A DNA stretch of 64,000 nucleotides from an uncultured Clostridia bacterium. GTDB taxonomy: Bacteria; Bacillota; Clostridia; TANB77; CAG-508. The notes under the pieces are model-generated. The model was not told the DNA's origin and ran no database searches. It saw only the letters and a program-made list of their open reading frames with translations. The translations under genes and the position numbers were made by a program. The stretch spans positions 85,964 through 149,963 of the forward strand of contig CAKPGU010000002.1 of the NCBI GenBank assembly GCA_934155265.1, given 5' to 3'. Numbering within the stretch: position 1 is the stretch's first letter; every line of letters begins with the position of its first letter. Shown piece after piece: positions 8,099 through 14,557 of this stretch.

Positions 8099-8629
8099 TT
8101 AAACTTTATATTCAGCACTTTTTTCTTCTAATAATTTAAAATCACAACTTAAATCTTTGTAAAATTTAGCCATCTTACTTTTACTATTTTTTGTAACAAT
8201 ACTATAAATCTTTTCTGCTTTTTCCATAATTTTTGCTTTATTTTCAGGCTTGTTTATGTAAGAATATTGTTCTGAAAGTAATCTCTTATATCCATAACTT
8301 TTACTTTTCATATCTAATAAATAAACACTTTCCTGTGGTACTGGTATCATATCAGAAAACCTAATTATACCTAAATCATTTTTTGTTTTAGTATTTATAA
8401 TTTTGAAAAAAGTTAAATTATCTTTATATGTTTTATGCTTTTGTTTTGGAGAAAATAATGGTGCGAAATAATAATGATCTTCTACAATAATTACCACTCC
8501 TATATATGGTCTTTTTTCATTTTTATTGTAAGCAATATGTTTATCAAATTGACTTAAATATTTAATATAATTATCATCTATAATGTAAAAATTTAATTTT
8601 CCTAATTTTATTTTCTTTGTATTTTTCAT
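8099..8629 (-). CDS. toxN: ToxN/AbiQ-family endoribonuclease toxin (type III TA)
   Basis: A 176-residue protein that matches the ToxN/AbiQ layout: an N-terminal FYIIDDNYIKYLSQFD, the conserved core HYYFAPLFSPKQKHK (about residues 52-66), then LGIIRFSDMIPVP and a C-terminal helical part. ToxN enzymes are sequence-specific endoribonucleases held inactive by a repeated RNA, and several abort phage infection. The gene order fits: promoter, three RNA repeats, a hairpin terminator, then this gene with GGAGGAATAA before the ATG. Expression of the toxin needs read-through of the terminator. I am sure of the family; phage defence is the known role of relatives. Confidence 0.9.
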   Translation of the reverse strand: MKNTKKIKLGKLNFYIIDDNYIKYLSQFDKHIAYNKNEKRPYIGVVIIVEDHYYFAPLFSPKQKHKTYKDNLTFFKIINTKTKNDLGIIRFSDMIPVPQESVYLLDMKSKSYGYKRLLSEQYSYINKPENKAKIMEKAEKIYSIVTKNSKSKMAKFYKDLSCDFKLLEEKSAEYKV

Positions 8630-8653
8630 TTATTCCTCCATATTACAAATATA

Positions 8654-8676
8654 GGGGATACTTTTTTAGTACCCCC
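8654..8676 (-). terminator. Terminator between toxI repeats and toxN
   Basis: On the minus strand GGGGTACT pairs with AGTATCCCC (one bulge) around a short A loop. It stands between the last RNA repeat and the toxN ribosome-binding site, as in other type III systems where it sets the RNA-to-toxin ratio. Confidence 0.7.
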
Positions 8677-8678
8677 AT

Positions 8679-8847
8679 AATTTTTCCGGAAACTCGTTTA
8701 TAGTAACCTAAAGGCTCGTTTCTAACCTAATGTTCAATAGAATATTCGTTTATAGGATTCGCATCCTAAAGGCTCATATCTAACCTAATGTTTAAATTTG
8801 CACTTGTTTATGAAATTAATCAAAGGCTTGTGCAACCTAGTTTATTT
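8679..8847 (-). ncRNA. toxI: ToxI antitoxin RNA, three tandem repeats
   Basis: Three head-to-tail repeats of 54-59 nt on the minus strand: 8847-8794, 8793-8735 and 8734-8679. Shared blocks are TTAGGTTAGA (CTAGGTTGCA in the first), GCCTTT and ATAAACRA. Within each repeat a short segment before GCCTTT can pair with one after ATAAAC: TTGCAC/GTGCAA in the first, TAGATAT/ATATTCTA (one bulge) in the second and GAAAC/GTTTC in the third. The pairing is kept although the bases differ, as expected for the ToxI pseudoknot that is processed and bound by ToxN. Confidence 0.85.
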
Positions 8848-8878
8848 GATAAATTAATTTATCAATATTAGTATATTC

Positions 8879-8907
8879 ATTATACTTCATTTTATTTACA
8901 AAATCAA
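8879..8907 (-). promoter_or_regulatory. Promoter of toxI-toxN
   Basis: On the minus strand TTGATT (8907-8902), a 17-bp spacer and TATAAT (8884-8879), about 30 bp before the first RNA repeat. Confidence 0.65.
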
Positions 8908-8940
8908 TACTTTGTGCCAATATTTCATAAATTTCAAGTA

Positions 8941-9088
8941 CACTAAGTGAACTTATTAAATTTATTATTCACTAAGTGAATTAATTTAGTTCACTCGGTG
9001 AACTTTTCTTTTAAAAATAGTGAATTTTGAGTTCATTTAGTGAACCCTCACACTCTAACAGGCATTTTTTAGTAGTTCATTCGGTGAA
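8941..9088. repeat. Array of five TTCACT..GTGAA dyads (seven in the element)
   Basis: Near-palindromic 13-mers of the form TTCAYTNNGTGAA occur at about 8940-8951, 8968-8980, 8990-9002, 9032-9044 and 9076-9088; centres are 28, 22, 42 and 44 bp apart. Two more copies lie at 8056-8068 and 8077-8087. They flank the toxIN unit. They look like operators or partition/replication iterons for an element-encoded protein. No CDS is visible between 8910 and 9356. Confidence 0.75.
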
Positions 9089-9256
9089 TTTCTGCATTAC
9101 TTTTGCATGAAATTTTTGTTCTTTTATTAACTCTAGAAGGCTTGTCCTTCTACATGTATATGCATTGCATGATGCACGCTATCCTGCCTTTAGTGTTCAC
9201 TTAAATTTTTTCAAAAAAATAAACTAGTTATCCTTAATCCTCTTAGAAAAAAAAAC

Positions 9257-9332
9257 AATGTACTTTTAAAATTTAGTCAAGACTGTGCTAGCGCATTTAC
9301 TTTAGCCTTGAAGAAATTTTATAAAGTACATT
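9257..9332. repeat. 76-nt imperfect inverted repeat with nested stem
   Basis: An 18-nt arm at 9257-9274 (AATGTACTTTTAAAATTT) matches the reverse complement of 9314-9332 with one extra base. Inside it TCAAG and CTTGA form a second stem. It lies 25 bp after the stop of the sigma-like gene. It could be a terminator, a structured RNA or a processing/transfer origin; nothing decides between them. Confidence 0.5.
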
Positions 9333-9357
9333 ATAATTATTTATGTGAGGAGAAGCT

Positions 9358-11079
9358 TTAATCATCTAAACTTATACCTTGAGAAGAAATTTTTTCTCTT
9401 AATTTTGCAAATAAATTTTGTATATATTGACTATTTACTTTAAATATTTTGCATGCTTCCTTCATTGTTTCATCGCAAAATGTATTTTCAGAAAAATATT
9501 TTAAAATCTGTCTTTCACAATTATCCTCTGATAAATTCTTAATAAATAAAGTTTTGTCCTCATCATCTAAAATTTCATCAGTAGTTCCTTTTGTTTTTAT
9601 ATTTACATCAAATGCTTCGCCAGTATTTTCACCTAAACAGAAAGACTTTATATTGCTAATAGCATGAAAATATGCTTTTTTATACAAAATAGAGCCATGA
9701 CTTTCTTGATATGCACTTGATGTTATAAAAGGAATACCTTTTTCATCTATAGGGTTTCCTTTACTTGCTAGATACAAGTATCCCTCTTGTAATAAGTCTT
9801 GATAATATCTTGCACATTTGAATCCATTTGAGGACATATATCCTATTGCTGATCTAGTTGCTATTCTTAGTATTTCTAAAATTTCCTCTACATTGTTTTT
9901 ACAATAGTCATTTGGCAATGCTCCTGATATATGTTCTCCTAAAGAAACTCTTTTTCCATTTTTATAGTTATTTGAAATTCTATAAAAATCTTGTCTGCTT
10001 TTTTTCATAACATTTACAACCAAATCATATGTAGATATTCCTAGAGCAGAAGATAGTCTTTCTAATTCATCCCATGAATAATAAGTTCGTATATTAGGAT
10101 TTATTTCACTCATAAAGTTTTCTCTTTTAGATATAATTAATTCTTCTTTTTTAGCTTTATATTTTTGCGAAAAGCATTCTTTTATTCTATTAGCTCTTAA
10201 ATCATAATAAAGCTGTTCACTTTTTCCAAGAACATACACCATAAAATCTCTAACATTTATATGATATTTACTTGAAAGAGTTTCAATTTCATCTTTATCA
10301 AATCTATAATCACCAGTTCTTTGCATTCTAGTAGCAATAAAACTATCTAATATTTCATCTCCTTTAATTTGCATCCTTTGCTGTTTAAACTCTTTATATT
10401 TATCTGACCAATATGTATCTGTTTCCAAAATTGGTTTATACCATTTTCCATATTTATTTATTCCTAAAGTTTGGCCTAAAAAATCTCTAATGTTTATTTC
10501 GAACTTGCTTACATACTGCATAATTTCATCATATGAAAACTTACTAGAAAAATCTGTTTCTCCTTTAGAACTTAAAATATACTCTAAAATATCTTCATTT
10601 ATAGAATTAAGATAATCCGCTTTATCCATTTCATATTTCTTTGAAGAAACTGTTTTAAATTCTCCATTTTTGAATCTATTTAACATGTTCCTACTAATTC
10701 CCAGTATATTAGTACAAAGGTCATTCAAATTTATACCTAATTTTAAGCTTAATTTTTTTAATTCTTCAATTTCAAAACTATTAGAAAAATCTACCTTTAT
10801 TTTTTCTTTAATAATCTGCAATCTATATGAAAAATTTTTCTCTTCAAAAAATTCTTGTTTAATTCTTTTATATTCCACACATTTTACAAAATCATTTTTA
10901 CCATTTCTCAAGTTATAGATTTGTTGTTTGCTTAGTTTCAAAACATTAGTACAAAAGTCTTCTAAATCCATATTATAAACTTGAGCAAATGCTTCTATCT
11001 CTTTTAATGTAAAATTATATGAATCATCTCTTCTTATTTTTATTATAACAATAGAGTTCCATATTGTATTAATATCCAT
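9358..11079 (-). CDS. Five-repeat protein with sigma-70-like C-terminal domain
   Basis: A 573-residue protein. The first about 385 residues consist of five degenerate repeats of about 70-80 residues (starting near 1, 83, 155, 241 and 316), each with the pattern F-x-x-x-E-I/L ... I-N-x-x-D-F/L ... V-L-G-x-S-x-x-x-x-Y-x-L-x-N/A, which resembles a small helix-turn-helix. The C-terminal part resembles sigma-70: DLLQEGYLYL and IDEKGIPFITSSAYQ recall region 2, and ERQILKYFSEN followed by MKEACKIFKVNSQYIQNL recalls region 4. The ATG is preceded by GAGGT and a TTGAAA-17-TATAAT promoter. It may read the palindromic sites of the element and drive its genes. I know no named family with this build. Confidence 0.6.
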   Translation of the reverse strand: MDINTIWNSIVIIKIRRDDSYNFTLKEIEAFAQVYNMDLEDFCTNVLKLSKQQIYNLRNGKNDFVKCVEYKRIKQEFFEEKNFSYRLQIIKEKIKVDFSNSFEIEELKKLSLKLGINLNDLCTNILGISRNMLNRFKNGEFKTVSSKKYEMDKADYLNSINEDILEYILSSKGETDFSSKFSYDEIMQYVSKFEINIRDFLGQTLGINKYGKWYKPILETDTYWSDKYKEFKQQRMQIKGDEILDSFIATRMQRTGDYRFDKDEIETLSSKYHINVRDFMVYVLGKSEQLYYDLRANRIKECFSQKYKAKKEELIISKRENFMSEINPNIRTYYSWDELERLSSALGISTYDLVVNVMKKSRQDFYRISNNYKNGKRVSLGEHISGALPNDYCKNNVEEILEILRIATRSAIGYMSSNGFKCARYYQDLLQEGYLYLASKGNPIDEKGIPFITSSAYQESHGSILYKKAYFHAISNIKSFCLGENTGEAFDVNIKTKGTTDEILDDEDKTLFIKNLSEDNCERQILKYFSENTFCDETMKEACKIFKVNSQYIQNLFAKLREKISSQGISLDD

Positions 11080-11100
11080 TTTTACCTCATTTCAAGCTAT

Positions 11101-11129
11101 ATTATATAATAAATTTACATAAATTTCAA
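11101..11129 (-). promoter_or_regulatory. Promoter of the five-repeat/sigma-like gene
   Basis: On the minus strand TTGAAA (11129-11124), a 17-bp spacer and TATAAT (11106-11101), about 22 bp before the start codon. Confidence 0.6.
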
Positions 11130-11166
11130 TAAAATTTTCTATATATACAGAATAAAGGGAAATAAA

Positions 11167-11201
11167 AGGGAATTGATTTTATAAATTCCCTATCATATAA
11201 T
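11167..11201 (+). promoter_or_regulatory. Operator-bearing promoter of the recombinase leader
   Basis: TTGATT (11173-11178), 17-bp spacer, TATAAT (11196-11201). An inverted repeat AGGGAATT (11167-11174) / AATTCCCT (11184-11191) overlaps the -35 element, a typical place for a repressor to bind. Confidence 0.65.
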
Positions 11202-11224
11202 GTTAGCATAGAAAAATGTAAATT

Positions 11225-11257
11225 TACTCAAGACAAGCCTGTCTTGGGTATTTTTTT
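11225..11257 (+). terminator. Early terminator (attenuator) in the recombinase leader
   Basis: An 11-bp stem (11225-11235 with 11240-11250, one G-U pair) with loop AGCC followed by seven T. It lies only about 20-50 nt after the predicted transcription start and before any ORF, so transcription of the tiny ORF and recombinase requires read-through. Confidence 0.7.
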
Positions 11258-11291
11258 ATGCTTTTCTCATAAAATTAAATGAGGCGATTAT

Positions 11292-11429
11292 ATGATATTA
11301 GAAGAATGCACATTAGAAAATACAAAAATAAAATTTTATGATGATTATATAGTAGAAAATACTGCTACTCAAAAGGAATATATAGATAAAATTATAATTA
11401 ATTTAATAAATAAAACTCTTTTATTGTAA
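11292..11429 (+). CDS. Tiny ORF before the serine recombinase (element 2)
   Basis: A 45-residue ORF (MILEECTLENTKIKFYDDY... ending INKTLLL) with a GAGGCG ribosome-binding site. It lies between the attenuator and the recombinase, the same place as the 42-residue ORF of element 1. The end is a hydrophobic Ile/Leu-rich helix with weak likeness to that of the other ORF (YIDKIIINLINK against YINIIVNRLIV). Small ORFs beside serine integrases can encode directionality factors, but nothing here proves it. Confidence 0.5.
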   Translation: MILEECTLENTKIKFYDDYIVENTATQKEYIDKIIINLINKTLLL

Positions 11430-11492
11430 TATGTCGAAATCTCATATATAATTTATGCAAGTTAAAGACAAATTACAAAGAAAGGAGGAAAT

Positions 11493-13052
11493 GTGCAAAA
11501 TGGCACATATGCAATATATTTAAGAAAATCAAGAGAAGATATAGAATCTGAAAAATATGGAGAAGGCGAAACTTTGGCAAGGCATGAAAAAATATTGACT
11601 ACTCTAGCTTCAACACGAAATTTAACTATTGGTAAAATTTATAGAGAAGTTGTAAGTGGCGAAACTATTAGTGAAAGAAAAGAAATGCAAAAACTTCTTA
11701 AAGATGTCGAGAACGAAAAATGGACTGGTGTTTTAGTTGTTGAAGTAGAAAGACTTGCTCGTGGCGATACTGCTGATCAAGGACGCGTTTCAAAAGCCTT
11801 TAAATATTCTCATACAAAAATTATTACACCTGTAAAAACATATGACCCAGATAATGAATTTGATGAAGAATATTTTGAGTTTGGCTTATTTATGTCTAGA
11901 AGAGAATACAAAACAATAAATAGACGTTTACAGAGAGGCCGAGAAATTTCTGTCTCAGAGGGTAAATTTGTTGGTAACATTGCTCCTTTTGGATATGATA
12001 GAGTAAAACTAAAAGATTCAAAAGGTTATAGTTTATCAATAAATCAAGATGAAGCACCTATTGTAAAAGAAATATTTAGATTATATAATTTTGAAGGTAA
12101 TACCATAAATTCAGTTGCTAAACAATTAAATGATATGAATTTAAAACCTAGAATTTCAAATGAATGGACTATTTCTTCTGTTAAGGATATTCTTTCTAAT
12201 CCTACATATATTGGTAAAATTGTTTGGAATAGAAGGAAACAAAAAAAGAAAACTAAAAATGGACATCTTACAATTAGTAGACCTCGTAATAATGAGTATT
12301 TAATTTATGATGGATTACACGAACCTATTATTGATACTAAAACTTGGGATTTAGTACAAGAAAAAAGAAAACAAAATACTCCAAAAGTAAAACATAGTAA
12401 TATAGTTCAAAATCCATTAGTTGGTTTAGTATTTTGTGAAAAATGTGGTAAACCTATGCAAAGAAGACCTTACACAAAAGCAGACAAACCTGATACCCTT
12501 ATATGTTCTAATTCAAAATGTGATAATGTAAGTTCTAAACTTTATATTGTAGAAAATAAAATAATTGAATCTTTAAAAATTTGGATTGAAAATTACAAAG
12601 TAAATTATGAAATAAAAGATAATTCAAGTACAGATAATAACAAGATAATAGGACAATCCATCACAGCTACAAAAAAAGAATTAGAAAAAGAAAATGCTAA
12701 ACTTAATAAAATATATGACTTTTTAGAAAATGGTATTTATAGCAAAGATGAATTTATAAATCGTTCTAAATCTATAAAAAATAATATTCAAAATTTAGAA
12801 AACAAATTAAATGAATATACCGAACTTTTAAGTAAAAATAATGAATCGAAACAACAGAAAGAAATTATGATACCTAAATTAGAAAATGTTATAGATTTAT
12901 ATTATAAGTTAGAATCTGCTGAAGATAAAAATATTTTACTAAAAAGTATTATTGCAAAAGTTACATATTTAAAAACAGAAAAAGCTATAAAAAAAGATGC
13001 AGACCCTACTAATTTTGAGTTACATATATATCCTAAAATACCTAAAATTTAA
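11493..13052 (+). CDS. Large serine recombinase (integrase of element 2)
   Basis: A 519-residue enzyme with the resolvase start YAIYLRKSRED (Ser as nucleophile), a VLVVEVERLARGD segment, a recombinase domain with GKFVGNIAPFGYD and WTISSVKDILSNPTYIG, a zinc ribbon (CEKCGKPM at about 312-319, then CSNSKC) and a C-terminal coiled coil (about 390-470). The start is a GTG at 11493 four bases after AAAGGAGG; an ATG overlapping it is out of frame. The gene ends 65 bp before the core of attR, as is usual for integrases. It is only distantly related to the recombinase of element 1. Confidence 0.93.
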   Translation: MQNGTYAIYLRKSREDIESEKYGEGETLARHEKILTTLASTRNLTIGKIYREVVSGETISERKEMQKLLKDVENEKWTGVLVVEVERLARGDTADQGRVSKAFKYSHTKIITPVKTYDPDNEFDEEYFEFGLFMSRREYKTINRRLQRGREISVSEGKFVGNIAPFGYDRVKLKDSKGYSLSINQDEAPIVKEIFRLYNFEGNTINSVAKQLNDMNLKPRISNEWTISSVKDILSNPTYIGKIVWNRRKQKKKTKNGHLTISRPRNNEYLIYDGLHEPIIDTKTWDLVQEKRKQNTPKVKHSNIVQNPLVGLVFCEKCGKPMQRRPYTKADKPDTLICSNSKCDNVSSKLYIVENKIIESLKIWIENYKVNYEIKDNSSTDNNKIIGQSITATKKELEKENAKLNKIYDFLENGIYSKDEFINRSKSIKNNIQNLENKLNEYTELLSKNNESKQQKEIMIPKLENVIDLYYKLESAEDKNILLKSIIAKVTYLKTEKAIKKDADPTNFELHIYPKIPKI

Positions 13053-13061
13053 TGTTTTGCA

Positions 13062-13102
13062 GTCAATAGTTAAAGTTGTAATCACTGTCTTTAACTATTG
13101 AC
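13062..13102. repeat. Perfect 14-bp inverted repeat next to attR
   Basis: GTCAATAGTTAAAG (13062-13075) and CTTTAACTATTGAC (13089-13102). Its right arm runs into the attP half-site, and a near copy of the end (GACTATTGGC, 8031-8040) occurs inside the opposite end of the element. It may be an accessory recombinase site or a terminator for the recombinase gene. Confidence 0.6.
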
Positions 13103-13131
13103 AACATCATGGTACTCATTCTTCTGTACCA
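13097..13131. other. attR of element 2
   Basis: The element-side half-site (13097-13115) leads into the 14-bp core (13118-13131); to the right is cotJC. Joining this end to attL gives an attP of two 19-bp arms (18 of 19 matching) around a 10-bp centre, the usual size for large serine integrases. The central dinucleotide would be TC at 13120-13121. Confidence 0.85.
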
Positions 13132-13313
13132 ATATCATTCAAAATTGCTTTTGCTTTTTCATCAGGCATACCAAATCTTTGGGACAAATATCTAAGAGAA
13201 GCAGCAAGCTCTCCATCTGGACCACCATACTGGCTAATTACAACTTTAGCAAGTCTAGGGTCTGTGCATTTAATCTTAATTGGATATTCTAAAACTTTAT
13301 TATATGTCCACAT
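13118..13313 (-). pseudogene. cotJC: cotJC N-terminal fragment, cut by element 2
   Basis: Starts MWTYNKVLEYPIKI and contains SQYGGPDGELAASLRYLSQR, hallmark of the CotJC spore-coat protein (manganese-catalase fold). The frame ends GTEE followed by a TGA created by the element junction; normal CotJC is about 190 residues. The next codons (LAHLEMVG) are found at 7990 on the other side of the element. It is the third gene of cotJABC, right after cotJB. The intact gene could be rebuilt by excision, so this may be a regulated rather than dead gene. Confidence 0.9.
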
Positions 13314-13682
13314 CTAAACAATTCCTCCTTCCCAAGGCCATGGTTCTTCAAGCCATCTCCACTTATTGCAAGGGAACTGTATTGTTAAAGGACCATAAAC
13401 TTTTTGATATTTATCAGTTAATTCTCTATATTCTTTGCAATATTTTCTGTGTAAACAAAGAGCTTTTTCATCATCAGGATGTGTGTCTAAATATAATCCT
13501 AATTCAATTATAGCAAAATTCAAGCATTTAATTCTTTCTAACATATCTGCTCTTGTTTGATTAAACTCATTACATTCACATTCTGACATATTGTTATTTT
13601 GCATTGACCAATTCATATTAGCAGTCATATTTGACATATTATTTTGCATGCAATTGCAATTTCTGTTTTCATCTTCTAACAT
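13314..13682 (-). CDS. cotJB: Spore coat protein CotJB
   Basis: A 122-residue protein whose core (MLERIKCLNFAIIELGLYLDTHP ... HRKYCKEYRELTDKYQKVYGPL ... WRWLEEPWPWEGG) is characteristic of CotJB. It has an N-terminal Cys/Asn/Met-rich extension of about 45 residues that the short CotJB proteins lack. I chose the ATG at 13682 (AAAGGGG eight bases upstream) over an in-frame GTG at 13691. It overlaps the end of cotJA by a few bases, so the two are translationally coupled. CotJ proteins are made in the mother cell and sit in the inner coat. Confidence 0.92.
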   Translation of the reverse strand: MLEDENRNCNCMQNNMSNMTANMNWSMQNNNMSECECNEFNQTRADMLERIKCLNFAIIELGLYLDTHPDDEKALCLHRKYCKEYRELTDKYQKVYGPLTIQFPCNKWRWLEEPWPWEGGIV

Positions 13683-14041
13683 TTGTTGCACCCCTTTCCA
13701 ATAGTATTTGTTGCCTCTAAGAATTCATTTACTCTCATAGATTGGCAAGGCATATATGGACTTACTAATTCAGGAAATATAGTACCCATTTTTAAACCAA
13801 CACATGGCTTAAATGTCTTATCCATAAATTGCCATGGAACATAGCTTTGTGCAAGCATCGGATTTTCTGGAAATACTCCTACTTCATATTCTTCGTCAAA
13901 TCCACATTCACATTGATCTTCATTACATTCTTCGTAATTGCATGGACATACATTATCACATTTATCTTCAATTATATTATTATTAGTACAATTTGAATTA
14001 TTGTTCATGCAACAGCATTTTTGATATCTACGTCTAAACAT
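13676..14041 (-). CDS. cotJA: Spore coat associated protein CotJA
   Basis: A 121-residue protein with the CotJA core (AQSYVPWQFMDKTFKPCVGLKMGTIFPELVSPY) in its middle and a Cys-rich, acidic N-terminal extension with repeated CxC motifs that is not part of the short CotJA proteins. AAGGAGG precedes the ATG. First gene of the cotJABC operon, expected to be under mother-cell sigma-E control; I could not identify a convincing sigma-E promoter upstream. The Cys-rich extensions of CotJA and CotJB may cross-link or bind metal. Confidence 0.9.
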   Translation of the reverse strand: MFRRRYQKCCCMNNNSNCTNNNIIEDKCDNVCPCNYEECNEDQCECGFDEEYEVGVFPENPMLAQSYVPWQFMDKTFKPCVGLKMGTIFPELVSPYMPCQSMRVNEFLEATNTIGKGCNKC

Positions 14042-14155
14042 ATTAATCCTCCTTTTAAATTGTATATTACATAATATGACAAAATTGTAAAATATGTGTT
14101 ATTCCATTTCAAAAAAACAAACACAAAAAAAATTTAAATTTTTTTCAAAAAAGTG

Positions 14156-14184
14156 TTGACATTTTATTTCAAATGGGTTATACT
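14156..14184 (+). promoter_or_regulatory. Promoter of the tRNA pair
   Basis: TTGACA (14156-14161), 17-bp spacer, TATACT (14179-14184), about 27 bp before tRNA-Met. Confidence 0.7.
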
Positions 14185-14210
14185 TAGAACTGCGTTAAGC
14201 AATGGAACAT

Positions 14211-14287
14211 GCTCCCATAGCTCAGTTGGTCAGAGCAACCGGCTCATAACCGGTGGGTCCTAGGTTCAAGTCCTAGTGGGAGCACCA
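14211..14287 (+). tRNA. tRNA-Met (CAT)
   Basis: A 77-nt cloverleaf including encoded CCA. Acceptor GCTCCCA pairs with TGGGAGC, the anticodon arm is CCGGCTCATAACCGG and the T-arm holds GGTTCAAGTCC. The base pairs at the acceptor end and the D-arm favour elongator Met; a tRNA-Ile2 (k2C) cannot be fully excluded. Confidence 0.93.
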
Positions 14288-14323
14288 TTTTTTATTACAT
14301 AATTTATTTGTAATAAAACTTTC

Positions 14324-14409
14324 GGACAGGTGGCCGAGTGGCTAAAGGCGGCAGACTGTAAATCTGTTCTCATACGAGTACGATGGTTCGAATCCATCCC
14401 TGTCCACCA
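14324..14409 (+). tRNA. tRNA-Tyr (GTA)
   Basis: An 86-nt class II tRNA with a long variable arm and encoded CCA. Acceptor GGACAGG pairs with CCTGTCC; the anticodon loop is CTGTAAA with anticodon GTA. Confidence 0.95.
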
Positions 14410-14443
14410 AAAAACATCTATATTTATTATAGATGTTTTTTTA
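14410..14443 (+). terminator. Terminator of the tRNA operon
   Basis: AAAAAACATCTATA pairs with TATAGATGTTTTTT, followed by more T, directly after tRNA-Tyr. Confidence 0.85.
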
Positions 14444-14557
14444 TTTTGCCATTAATGTGTTCCACTGTTAAAACTTATATTTCTTATTGTATTTTATATA
14501 AATTTATGATATAATTTCAATACAATTTTATAAAAAATCCACAGGAGGGAAATGTTT

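Larger units (their letters stand above)
7990..13131. mobile_element. Complete 5.1 kb serine-recombinase element inserted in cotJC, carrying toxIN
   Basis: The element is bounded by a 14-bp direct repeat ATTCTTCTGTACCA (7990-8003 and 13118-13131), 5128 bp apart. It encodes ToxN, a ToxI RNA, a repeat/sigma-like protein, a tiny ORF and a large serine recombinase placed next to its right end. Deleting one repeat plus everything between joins cotJC codons in frame. No relaxase, capsid or transposase gene is present. Comparable developmental insertions are known in other spore genes (for example the skin element in sigK). Confidence 0.9.

Noticed and set aside
8941..9088. The dyad array looked at first like a small CRISPR
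   Set aside because: The units are 13-bp palindromes with unequal gaps of 9-31 bp and no cas gene is present.
7990..13131. Element 2 as a prophage
   Set aside because: No capsid, portal, terminase, lysis or replication gene is found in its 5.1 kb.
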